Positions 1 to 5,937 of a stretch of 23,066 bases of DNA are shown in pieces. Source of the stretch: Acidihalobacter_A sp037381185 (GTDB lineage Bacteria > Pseudomonadota > Gammaproteobacteria > DSM-5130 > Acidihalobacteraceae); NCBI RefSeq assembly GCF_037381185.1, contig NZ_JARRQY010000052.1, positions 1-23,066 of the forward strand, read 5' to 3'. Under the pieces are notes generated by a model that was given only the letters and a program-made list of their open reading frames with translations, had not been told where the DNA came from and did no database searches. Positions within the stretch are counted from its first letter, which is position 1. Each line of letters opens with the position of its first letter. The position numbers and the translations under genes were made by a program.

Positions 1-297
1 AATGGCATGCTGGCAGCCGCCGCAGGTGCCCAGATACGGGATGCCGCTTTCGCGCGCATGCCGGATGGCGAGCAGCACGCCATCCATGTTGCGGTAGGGG
101 CTGGCCGGGATGCCCCACAAGCCGTCGAAGTCCGCTATGCGTGCCACGCTCGAGATTTCTTCGCTGGGCACCCACTGGAAGCCGATGCCGAGGCCGAGTT
201 CGTCGGAGGCGCGCGCCAGGGCGTGCGGGATGGCGCGGTGCGCGGGTACGTCCGGGTTGTAGTCGCCAACCAGGCCTATGGTGATGGGGGGCTGCAT
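1..297 (-). CDS. CTP-synthase-like class I glutamine amidotransferase (partial, 3' end outside window)
   Basis: The 99 visible N-terminal residues start at the ATG at 297 and run off the window at base 1. They resemble stand-alone proteins related to the C-terminal amidotransferase domain of CTP synthase. The frame begins with a beta-strand and GDYNP segment, then contains a DGLWGIPASPYRNMDG stretch, and reaches the nucleophile elbow GTCGGCQHA, with Cys92 as the expected catalytic cysteine. In this family the enzyme would release ammonia from glutamine, but the synthase half of CTP synthase is absent, so the acceptor is unknown. Some relatives carry selenocysteine at the nucleophile; here the codon is ordinary Cys. 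The His/Glu part of the triad lies outside the window. The gene starts 28 nt after the CMD-like gene, on the same strand, and is probably the third gene of the MerR operon. Confidence 0.75.
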   Translation of the reverse strand, partial: MQPPITIGLVGDYNPDVPAHRAIPHALARASDELGLGIGFQWVPSEEISSVARIADFDGLWGIPASPYRNMDGVLLAIRHARESGIPYLGTCGGCQHAI

Positions 298-325
298 GGT
301 GGTCGGATTCCTCTCTTGATGACGC

Positions 326-742
326 TCATTCGACCGCTTCGGCGGCATCGCGTTCGGCGAATACCTCCCGGGCCGCGAACAGGCCGTTGAGCGCGGCGGG
401 AAAGCCGGCGTAGACCGCCATCTGCATGACGACTTCGATGACTTCCTCGCGGCTGCAGCCGACGTTCAGGGCGCCGTGGATGTGGACCTTGAGCTGTGGC
501 GCGGCGTTGCCCAGGGCGGTGAGCGCCGCGACCACGGCGATCTCGCGCGACTTGAGGTCGAGTTGCGGGCGCGAGTAGATGTCGCCGAAGGGGAACTCGA
601 TCAGGTAGCGGGCGAAATCCGGGGCGATGTCGGCAAGCGCTTCGACGACGCGCTCTCCGGCCTCGCCGTCGATCTCGCGCAGTTTGTCCCAGCCTCGCTG
701 GAAGCGTTCGTTCTCCCTGTTGGGAGCGATGGATTGATTCAT
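326..742 (-). CDS. Carboxymuconolactone decarboxylase (CMD) family protein
   Basis: This is a 138-residue single-domain all-helical protein of the CMD/AhpD-like superfamily. The diagnostic part is residues 85-115: two histidines (His87, His89), then GALNVGCSREE with Cys96 and Glu100, then a YAGFPAALNG helix, as in gamma-carboxymuconolactone decarboxylase-type members. There is one Cys at the active-site position and no CxxC pair, so a thiol peroxidase of the AhpD type is unlikely. Family members act as decarboxylases or as stress-induced proteins of unknown chemistry. It starts only 4 nt after the merR stop. Its Shine-Dalgarno sequence (AGGTGA) lies in the end of merR, so the two are translationally close. 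In Bacillus, AdhR (a related MerR regulator) also controls a CMD-family gene, which supports an aldehyde or electrophile stress role. That role is inference. Confidence 0.85.
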   Translation of the reverse strand: MNQSIAPNRENERFQRGWDKLREIDGEAGERVVEALADIAPDFARYLIEFPFGDIYSRPQLDLKSREIAVVAALTALGNAAPQLKVHIHGALNVGCSREEVIEVVMQMAVYAGFPAALNGLFAAREVFAERDAAEAVE

Positions 743-746
743 GAGG

Positions 747-1139
747 TCACCTGTCTTCGGGCACCGTCGCCGCGGCGAGCATGTCGCGATACGTCTGCAG
801 CTTCTCGTCGAGCGCGTCGGCGCTTTCCTGGAGCTCGGCTATTTGCGCGGCCAGGCGTTCGCGATGGAGCTCGAGCAGCGCGAACCGTTCCCGTGTCGTT
901 TCCTCTCCCTGCGCGCGCAGCCGGGCGTAGCGCTTGATCTCGGCGAGCGGCATGCCGGTGCGCTTGAGCCGCAGTACGAAATCCAGCCAGATTACATCCT
1001 CGCGGTGATACCGTCGGTGTCCGCTGGGCGTACGCCCGACGGGCTTGAGAATGCCCGCGGACTCGTAGTAGCGCAGCGTGTATGCGCTGAGTCCGCTCTG
1101 CCGGGAAAGCTCGCCGATGGAGAGAAATTTGTTGGCCAC
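747..1139 (-). CDS. MerR-family transcriptional regulator, AdhR/NmlR-like
   Basis: I place the start at the GTG at 1139 (130 residues), because family members begin directly before the FLSIGELSRQSGLS helix-turn-helix. Upstream in-frame sequence is not MerR-like and would run through the promoter. The DNA-binding domain covers residues 5-70, with TLRYYE in helix 2 and the wing near SGHRRY. A coiled-coil dimerisation helix follows (about 80-120), and there is no large ligand domain. It resembles the AdhR/NmlR branch, which controls aldehyde and carbonyl stress genes. That branch senses electrophiles through a conserved Cys in the helix before the coiled coil. Here the matching helix reads FVLRLKRTGM, with Arg at the Cys position, and the whole protein has no cysteine. 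It is the first gene of an operon with the CMD-like and amidotransferase genes and is probably autoregulated. Confidence 0.85.
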   Translation of the reverse strand: MANKFLSIGELSRQSGLSAYTLRYYESAGILKPVGRTPSGHRRYHREDVIWLDFVLRLKRTGMPLAEIKRYARLRAQGEETTRERFALLELHRERLAAQIAELQESADALDEKLQTYRDMLAAATVPEDR

Positions 1140-1146
1140 GCAAGCG

Positions 1147-1177
1147 ATCCTAAAAGTTAGAGTGCGCTCAAGGTCAA
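1147..1177 (-). promoter_or_regulatory. MerR-type promoter with 19-bp spacer, upstream of merR
   Basis: On the minus strand a -35 element TTGACC (1177-1172) is followed by exactly 19 nt and a -10 element TAGGAT (1152-1147). An overlong 19-bp spacer is the hallmark of MerR-activated promoters. The spacer starts with an imperfect dyad (TTGAGCG/CACTCTAA) that overlaps the end of the -35 box, the layout used by AdhR-type regulators. The -10 ends only 8 nt before the GTG start, so transcription should begin at or next to the start codon and the merR message may be leaderless. The motif is seen directly; binding by this MerR protein is inferred. Confidence 0.75.
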
Positions 1178-1240
1178 GAGGTATCGGCCGCCGGCGGAAG
1201 ATGGTTGCAGCGGTGTTTGGGGGGCTTGCAGTCATTCGCG

Positions 1241-1256
1241 CCGTAGCGCGCTACGG
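1241..1256. repeat. Perfect 16-bp palindrome spanning a stop codon
   Basis: CCGTAGCGCGCTACGG reads the same on both strands and contains the TAG stop of the monooxygenase-like gene (1253-1251). Flanking bases extend the pairing with a few mismatches (TTC...GAA outside). It could end the transcript coming from 1562 or act as a bidirectional barrier before the merR promoter. No T-run follows, so it is not a canonical intrinsic terminator. Confidence 0.45.
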
Positions 1257-1562
1257 TGTGAAATTCTCCACTACTTCGTAGTGCAGCACGAAATCGTCCG
1301 GCTCCAGTGCATAGGCCTCGTCGCCAGGATACAGCCTCGCGACGCCGATGTCGGCACCGGCGAAGGCCGTGATGGCGACCAGCGATTCCCAGTAGGTGAT
1401 GAGCGTGAATTCCACTTCATCACCGATGTCGCGAACGAGAATCTGTGCGCCCAGGAATCCGGGCGTCGCCGTGGCGTCGTGTACGCCGGTGCGGCGCAAA
1501 TGCTCGGTGAATCCCGCCTTGTGCCGCTGCGGACAGCGTGCCTTCCATTCCCTGGCGATCAT
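1251..1562 (-). CDS. Antibiotic biosynthesis monooxygenase (ABM) domain-like protein
   Basis: This is a 103-residue protein starting at the ATG at 1562, preceded by an AAGGG Shine-Dalgarno. Longer in-frame extension upstream overlaps the end of the epimerase gene and is not protein-like. The pattern fits a single ferredoxin-like dimeric alpha/beta barrel domain. An N-terminal strand begins MIAREW, a TPGFLGAQ turn and an EFTLITYWES strand (about 50-60) follow, then a helix with AFAGAD, and a C-terminal HYEVVE strand. ABM-fold proteins include quinone- or anthrone-forming monooxygenases, haem-degrading proteins and small stress proteins; the fold does not reveal the substrate. It lies 74 nt downstream of the epimerase-like gene on the same strand and is probably co-transcribed with it. 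Fold assignment is fairly safe, function is not. Confidence 0.7.
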   Translation of the reverse strand: MIAREWKARCPQRHKAGFTEHLRRTGVHDATATPGFLGAQILVRDIGDEVEFTLITYWESLVAITAFAGADIGVARLYPGDEAYALEPDDFVLHYEVVENFTP

Positions 1563-1636
1563 GAAATGCCCTTGTGCCTGGACGGTTGAGCGATGCCTTG
1601 CCCATGCGCGGGAGACGCACATGGGTAAGGTCCGGT

Positions 1637-2608
1637 CTACGCAGTCTGAACGTATGACCAGTGCAGGTTCCGCTCGCCTGTGCCGGCGACCAGTCCGGCG
1701 ACGGTCAGTGCCTCCGGCAGGGGGGTGTGCGGCACTTGGTTCAGTGTCGCTCGCAGACGGTCGTCTTTCAAATGGATCTCGTACTCCCAAAGATAACCCA
1801 TTTCCTTCAACTCCCGAGCCAGCGGTATTCGGGCCGATAACGGATTCAGACGCCTCTTGGGGAATGGACGCAGTTCGACCGCCTTGCCGCTGGCCTGGGA
1901 CACCGCTTCGGCCAATTGCCAGAAACTGATGCGATAGCCGGAGAACTGGAATTCCGCAAAGTCGGGCAGCTCATCCCTGCGCGCCAGCAGGCAGCTTGCC
2001 GTGCGTGCGACGTCCGGCAGGTTGGCCCAGGTGTGGATGTGCACGGCCGGGCCGGGATGCAGCAGGCGGTAGCCGCGGAGTACCGGTCGGATCAACGCCT
2101 CGCTCCAGCCGCTGCCGCTGTGGGCACCGATGAAATCGCCGGTGCGCAGTACGATGACACGCGCGCCGCGCCGGCTCGCCAGCCTCAGGCGGCTTTCCAT
2201 GCGCTGCTGGATGGAGCCGTTGCGGCTGACCGGGTGCAGGCGTGCGCTTTCATCGAAGACGCTGCCGTCCTCCGGGTCGTAGACCTGCTGGTTCGCCGGA
2301 AAGACAAGCGTCAGGCCCAGGGTTTCGGCGACTGCCGCGGCGGTATCCAGGGCCGGCACAGCCTGCGCGTGCCAGCGCGGATGAGGCGGATTGGCTCCGA
2401 ACACGATGACGTCCACGCCGGCCGCCGCGTGGCGGACATCGTCGATGCTGGCGGAGCTGCCGGCGCAGACATCGATGCCACGCAGGCACGCCGGCAGCGC
2501 GTCCGGTTCGCGCATCAGGGCTCTTACACGCCAGCCCGTTGCCAGCAGGGCCGTAGCCGTGTGCAGACCGAACCCATCCGCAATTCCGATAACCAGTGCG
2601 CTTTTCAT
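1637..2608 (-). CDS. NAD(P)-dependent epimerase/dehydratase-like (atypical extended SDR)
   Basis: This 323-residue protein starts at the ATG at 2608, with a clear AGGAGA ribosome site 7 nt upstream. The N-terminus is a Rossmann fold: MKSALVIGIADGFG gives a glycine-rich loop (about residues 8-15) of slightly unusual GxxxGxG form, followed by a helix and a VRALMRE strand whose Arg suggests NADP(H). VIVFGANP (about 68-75) and LTLVFPANQQVYDP (about 100-113) match the later strands of extended SDRs. The usual catalytic Tyr-x3-Lys is missing: the matching helix reads NGSIQQRMESR. A substrate-binding half with a YRISFWQLAEA segment follows. It may therefore be a nucleotide-binding regulator, isomerase or dehydratase rather than a standard dehydrogenase. 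It is divergent from LysR gene 1, which probably controls it. Confidence 0.8.
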   Translation of the reverse strand: MKSALVIGIADGFGLHTATALLATGWRVRALMREPDALPACLRGIDVCAGSSASIDDVRHAAAGVDVIVFGANPPHPRWHAQAVPALDTAAAVAETLGLTLVFPANQQVYDPEDGSVFDESARLHPVSRNGSIQQRMESRLRLASRRGARVIVLRTGDFIGAHSGSGWSEALIRPVLRGYRLLHPGPAVHIHTWANLPDVARTASCLLARRDELPDFAEFQFSGYRISFWQLAEAVSQASGKAVELRPFPKRRLNPLSARIPLARELKEMGYLWEYEIHLKDDRLRATLNQVPHTPLPEALTVAGLVAGTGERNLHWSYVQTA

Positions 2609-2666
2609 GGCGTTATCTCCTGGGGTGATTGCGCTGGCGGCGAGATGTGCCTCCACGCTCTGGTTA

Positions 2667-2735
2667 GATGCTAGGGAGTGCGGTAATATGCGTAAATTCC
2701 AAAAATATCCAAGTGGTATGTGAGAAAATGCACAG
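2667..2735. promoter_or_regulatory. Divergent LysR-type control region 1 (epimerase-like / lysR1)
   Basis: This 69-bp block lies directly before the lysR1 ATG and is a near copy, of equal length, of 5866-5934. On the minus strand it holds a promoter for the epimerase-like gene: -35 TTTACG (2696-2691), 17-nt spacer, -10 TAGCAT (2673-2668). A TGCGT element at 2689-2693 overlaps the -35 box, and GAAAATGCACAG abuts the lysR1 start. Fifty-two of these bases (2684-2735) align without gaps to 5883-5934 with 35 identities counted by eye. The likely role is LysR1 binding and divergent control. No clear Shine-Dalgarno precedes lysR1. Confidence 0.65.
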
Positions 2736-3614
2736 ATGACCAATTGGGAAGACCTCAGGCATTTCGTCGCCGTCGCCCAGTCCGGCAGCCTGTCCGGCGC
2801 CGCCCGCGCCTTGAAGGTGGACCATGCGACGGTCAGTCGTCGGCTGGCGGTCCTGGAGGACCGTTTGCAGATCAGGTTGGTGGAGCGCTTGCCTCGTTCC
2901 TGCCGCTTGACCGTCATGGGCGAGCGCGTGCTCGAATTCGCGACGCAGATGGAAGATCAGGCGTTCGCCATCGAACGCGCAGCGCGCGGCGAACAGGCCG
3001 AACTCAGCGGCAGGGTTACGCTCAGTGCCAGCCCGATGCTGGTGGAGGGGGTGCTGGCCGAGAGACTGGGCGACTTCAGGGCGCGTTATCCGCAGATCTG
3101 CCTGTCGCTGGCGGCACAAAGGCAGCTGGTTTCTCTGGGGCGGCGCGAGGCGGACCTAGCCTTGCGCATGAGCCGTCCGGCAGAACTACGTAGTGTTGCC
3201 CGCAAGCTGGGGCGGGTGGAGTTCGCCCTGTACGCGAGCCGGGACTACCCGAGACTGCATGATCCCGAGGGGTGGGAGTTCATCGTCTACGACGCGAGCG
3301 TCGTCGAGTCGTTCCCACACGGCGATTGGATGCAAAAGGCGACCGCGGGGCGCGGCATTGCTTGCGAGGTCACCAGTTCGATAGGCCAGCTCGTGGCCGC
3401 AAGGGCGGGTGCCGGCGTGGCCAGTCTGCCGTGCTTCCTGGGAGACGCCGAGGAAAAGCTACAGCGTTTGCCCGTTACGGATGCCCCCTTCGCCTTCAAC
3501 GAAGAACTGTGGCTGGTGGTGCATCGTGATCTGACGCGTGCGGCTCCCGTTCGTGCGGTCATGGACTTCGTCATCGAAGTGATCTGCGCGGAGGGTAGCC
3601 CGTTCGTTGACTAG
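2736..3614 (+). CDS. LysR-family transcriptional regulator 1
   Basis: This is a 292-residue LysR regulator. The N-terminal winged helix-turn-helix (residues 4-62) is typical: WEDLRHFVAVAQSGSLSGAARAL, then HATVSRRLAVLE as the recognition region. A linker helix follows, then a two-lobed periplasmic-binding-like effector domain (about 90-285). It closely resembles LysR gene 2 at 5938-6801: 48 of 60 residues from the first Trp region onwards are identical by direct comparison. The effector domains are more diverged, which suggests different ligands. It is divergent from the epimerase-like gene and its last 4 bases overlap the end of the methyltransferase gene on the opposite strand (shared CTAG). 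This subgroup is usually an activator of the divergent gene; the ligand is unknown. Confidence 0.9.
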   Translation: MTNWEDLRHFVAVAQSGSLSGAARALKVDHATVSRRLAVLEDRLQIRLVERLPRSCRLTVMGERVLEFATQMEDQAFAIERAARGEQAELSGRVTLSASPMLVEGVLAERLGDFRARYPQICLSLAAQRQLVSLGRREADLALRMSRPAELRSVARKLGRVEFALYASRDYPRLHDPEGWEFIVYDASVVESFPHGDWMQKATAGRGIACEVTSSIGQLVAARAGAGVASLPCFLGDAEEKLQRLPVTDAPFAFNEELWLVVHRDLTRAAPVRAVMDFVIEVICAEGSPFVD

Positions 3615-4357
3615 CCGTCTGTCGTCTTGTCGGCGGCGATGACCAGGATGGGCGGGCGCCGAACGGTGGTTTGCAGGTCGGGACGCCGTTCTATCCATTC
3701 CGGCTCCGCCTGCGGCTCCAGCAGGCGCGTCAGAATCAGGCCGGCGTCGAGCAGGGCGTTCACGTAGGTCTGCACCGTGCGGTGGTATTTGACGACGCCG
3801 TCCACGAACCAGCGCTGGAGGCGCTCGTCCTCGCGGCCGTAGTCGTCGACCGGCCAGAACAGCGCGTCGCCCTGGGCGTCTTCGTGCCAACTGCGGCATA
3901 GCGCCGTGCAGATGGGGTGTTCCACGGAAAAGACAAAACGTCCGCCCGGGCGGAGACCGGCGTTCACCGTACGCACGATTGCCGCGTAGTCGCGCACGTA
4001 GTGCAGCGCCATGCGGCTCACCACCAGATCGTAGCTCGAGGGTGGGATGTCGAAGTCCTCGATGGCGGCGTGCACGTACTCGATACCGGCGTCGTCGGTG
4101 CGTTCGCGTGCGGTTTCCAGCATGCGCCGCGAAATCTCCACGCCGCATACCGAGGCTGCACCGCGGCTGCGCGCCAGGCGGCAGAAGTCGCCGAAGCCGC
4201 TGCCGAGGTCGAGCACGCTGCTGCCTTCCAGGTCCGGCAGCAGGCCGAGCACGGCAGGTTCTTCGAGTGTGCCGTTCAGGCCGCTGTCGTTGTCGCGCAG
4301 CGCCTTGTAGCCGGCGAAGAACTCTGGATCGTCGTAGACGTTTTGTTTCATGGCCAT
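3611..4357 (-). CDS. Class I SAM-dependent methyltransferase
   Basis: This 248-residue methyltransferase has the usual seven-strand Rossmann-like fold. Motif I (SAM glycine loop) is VLDLGSGFGDF at residues 48-58. An acidic residue ending strand 2 follows in GVEISRRML, and EDFD is near the adenine-binding position. The strand 4 segment YDLVVSRMALHYV is typical of small-molecule methyltransferases, and LRPGGRFVFSVEHP forms the post-IV region. The start could be residue 1 or the Met at residue 3; relatives begin with a YDDPEFF-like motif close to the N-terminus. The substrate cannot be read from the sequence. It converges on lysR1 with overlapping stop codons and lies 61 nt downstream of the MFS gene on the same strand, so it may be co-transcribed with the exporter. 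Confidence 0.88.
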   Translation of the reverse strand: MAMKQNVYDDPEFFAGYKALRDNDSGLNGTLEEPAVLGLLPDLEGSSVLDLGSGFGDFCRLARSRGAASVCGVEISRRMLETARERTDDAGIEYVHAAIEDFDIPPSSYDLVVSRMALHYVRDYAAIVRTVNAGLRPGGRFVFSVEHPICTALCRSWHEDAQGDALFWPVDDYGREDERLQRWFVDGVVKYHRTVQTYVNALLDAGLILTRLLEPQAEPEWIERRPDLQTTVRRPPILVIAADKTTDG

Positions 4358-4418
4358 GAACCGTATGGTTGTTTCGTGAATCGAGGCACAAGAGGCTGGC
4401 TACGCTGCCGGTTGGTCG

Positions 4419-5837
4419 TCAGGTTTCGTCGGACGCTTCCGTTTCCTCAGGCGAATTGTGGGCGGCTTGTTCCGGGGAAGGCAGGTATCGCTGACATAGG
4501 CTGATCCCGATTATAAGAAGTACGACGGAGATGGTCAGTGATTCGTGCATGCCACGCATGAATGCGGCGGGATTCAGATTGTCTATAAGCAAACCGCAGC
4601 TCGCCACACCCAGGACACCGCCGATCTGCCGGGCCGAATTGAGTGCCCCGGATGCGATCCCGGCGCGCGGCGCATCGACGGCGGACAGGATGACGTTGGT
4701 CATGGTCGGAACGACCAGGGCGACGCCGGCCGCAGCCAGCAGCATGGGGATCACAAGCGTCACATATGCTTGGTCTGCTTCGAGCGGCATCAGCCAGCCA
4801 TAGCCCGCCGCCGCCATCGCCAAGCCTACAATCATCAGCCGTTTTGCGCCCATACGGGCGATGAGGCGGCCTGCGGCGACGTTCATCGCCATGAGGACTC
4901 CCGTCATGGGCAGGAACGCGAGGCCGGTCTGCAGCGGTGAGAAATGCAGAATCGCCTGGAAATAGAGGCTGAAGACGAAGATCAGCCCGTAGTAGGCGAA
5001 GTTGAGGATGATGCCCACGATGTTCGCAACCGAGAAGATGGAACTGCGGAACAGTTCGACCGGGAGCATGGGCTCGGGACTGCACGCTTCCAGTTTTATG
5101 AATGCGGTCGTTGCGGCTAGGAACAGGATCAGACCTCCCGCGGTCCACGCATTCCATAAGCCCAGACGGCCTATTTCAGATAGGGCGGTGGTCAGGCTGA
5201 CGAGGGCGACAATGGCCGCGATCTGACCGCCAGCGTCAAGATGTTCGGAGGACCGGCGCGGTGAGACGGGCGCGTAGTGTAGGGTCAGTGCAATGCCCAG
5301 CAACCCTATGGGCAGATTGATCAGAAACACGCTGCGCCAGCCGAAATGGGCGATCAGCAGCCCGCCCAGCACGGGCCCCGCAGCGAGGGCGATGCCTCCG
5401 GCGGCACTCCACCATCCGACGGCATGGCTTCGGGCCGTGGTGTCCGTGAACACTTGACGTAGGAGCGACAGGGAATTCGGGACCAGCAGCGCTGCGCCGA
5501 GTCCCTGGAGGAAGCGCGCAGCGATCAGGAAGGGCAGTCCGTGAGCCAGTCCGCAGGCTAGGGACGCTATGGTAAAAATCGCGAAGCCGCTGACGAAGAC
5601 GCGTTTGGCGCCCAAGCGATCCCCCAGCGCACCGGCGCTCAACAGCAGTGCCGCAAACATCAGGTTGTAGGCGTTGACGATCCACTGCAGTCCCGTCACG
5701 CCGGTGTTCAGGTCTTCGTGCAAGGCATGTAGTGCGACATTGACGACGCTGACGTCGAGAAGCACGACCACAAAGCCTAGACCGGAGGCGATCAGGGTGA
5801 GTCGTTGTATGCGTGGGCTGGCAGATGGGGTCGTCAT
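4419..5837 (-). CDS. MFS drug/solute exporter, DHA2 (EmrB/QacA) family
   Basis: This is a 472-residue integral inner-membrane protein with about 14 hydrophobic segments, the DHA2 pattern. TM1 carries LDVSVVNVALHAL, the DHA2 version of motif D1. Motif A, GALGDRLGAKR, follows TM2 (about residues 68-78). Motif C of antiporters is seen in the GIALAAGPVLGG stretch of TM5 (about 147-158). This supports proton-coupled export of hydrophobic or toxic small molecules. The C-terminus is short and acidic (PEETEASDET). The start at 5837 has a GGAG ribosome site 6 nt upstream. It is divergent from LysR gene 2 across a duplicated control region, so LysR2 probably governs it. The methyltransferase gene follows on the same strand. 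No membrane-fusion partner gene is present in the window. Confidence 0.9.
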   Translation of the reverse strand: MTTPSASPRIQRLTLIASGLGFVVVLLDVSVVNVALHALHEDLNTGVTGLQWIVNAYNLMFAALLLSAGALGDRLGAKRVFVSGFAIFTIASLACGLAHGLPFLIAARFLQGLGAALLVPNSLSLLRQVFTDTTARSHAVGWWSAAGGIALAAGPVLGGLLIAHFGWRSVFLINLPIGLLGIALTLHYAPVSPRRSSEHLDAGGQIAAIVALVSLTTALSEIGRLGLWNAWTAGGLILFLAATTAFIKLEACSPEPMLPVELFRSSIFSVANIVGIILNFAYYGLIFVFSLYFQAILHFSPLQTGLAFLPMTGVLMAMNVAAGRLIARMGAKRLMIVGLAMAAAGYGWLMPLEADQAYVTLVIPMLLAAAGVALVVPTMTNVILSAVDAPRAGIASGALNSARQIGGVLGVASCGLLIDNLNPAAFMRGMHESLTISVVLLIIGISLCQRYLPSPEQAAHNSPEETEASDET

Positions 5838-5846
5838 CGGAATCTC

Positions 5847-5866
5847 CGGACAGAGGGTTTTGTCCG
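5847..5866. promoter_or_regulatory. Inverted repeat in the MFS leader
   Basis: CGGACA (5847-5852) and TGTCCG (5861-5866) form a perfect 6-bp inverted repeat around an 8-nt centre. It lies immediately downstream of the predicted MFS -10 (5872-5867), across the expected transcription start, and touches the ribosome site. It could be an operator or a short leader hairpin that limits translation. It is not present in the sister region near 2660. Confidence 0.4.
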
Positions 5867-5934
5867 ATGCTATGCAATGAGCTAATGTGCGTGAATTATC
5901 TAAATACGCAGAATATTTGATAGAAAACGCACAG
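5866..5934. promoter_or_regulatory. Divergent LysR-type control region 2 (MFS / lysR2)
   Basis: This is the second copy of the 69-bp control block found at 2667-2735. The minus-strand promoter for the MFS gene is -35 TTCACG (5895-5890), a 17-nt spacer, and -10 TAGCAT (5872-5867), the same spacing as in copy 1. Within it, TGCGT (5888-5892) and ACGCA (5906-5910) form a 23-bp interrupted dyad of the LysR-box kind, and a second ACGCAC lies at 5927-5932 just before lysR2. The dyad is more complete than in copy 1, where the second half-site has decayed. LysR2 binding is inferred. Confidence 0.65.
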
Positions 5935-5937
5935 ATT

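Noticed and set aside
1563..1790. N-terminal extension of the ABM-like protein up to 1790
   Set aside because: It would overlap the real epimerase-like gene and adds Arg-rich, non-conserved sequence. The ATG at 1562 has a ribosome site and fits the family length.
5887..5937. GTG start of lysR2 at 5887
   Set aside because: It lies in the duplicated control block, and the sister gene starts at the equivalent of 5938.
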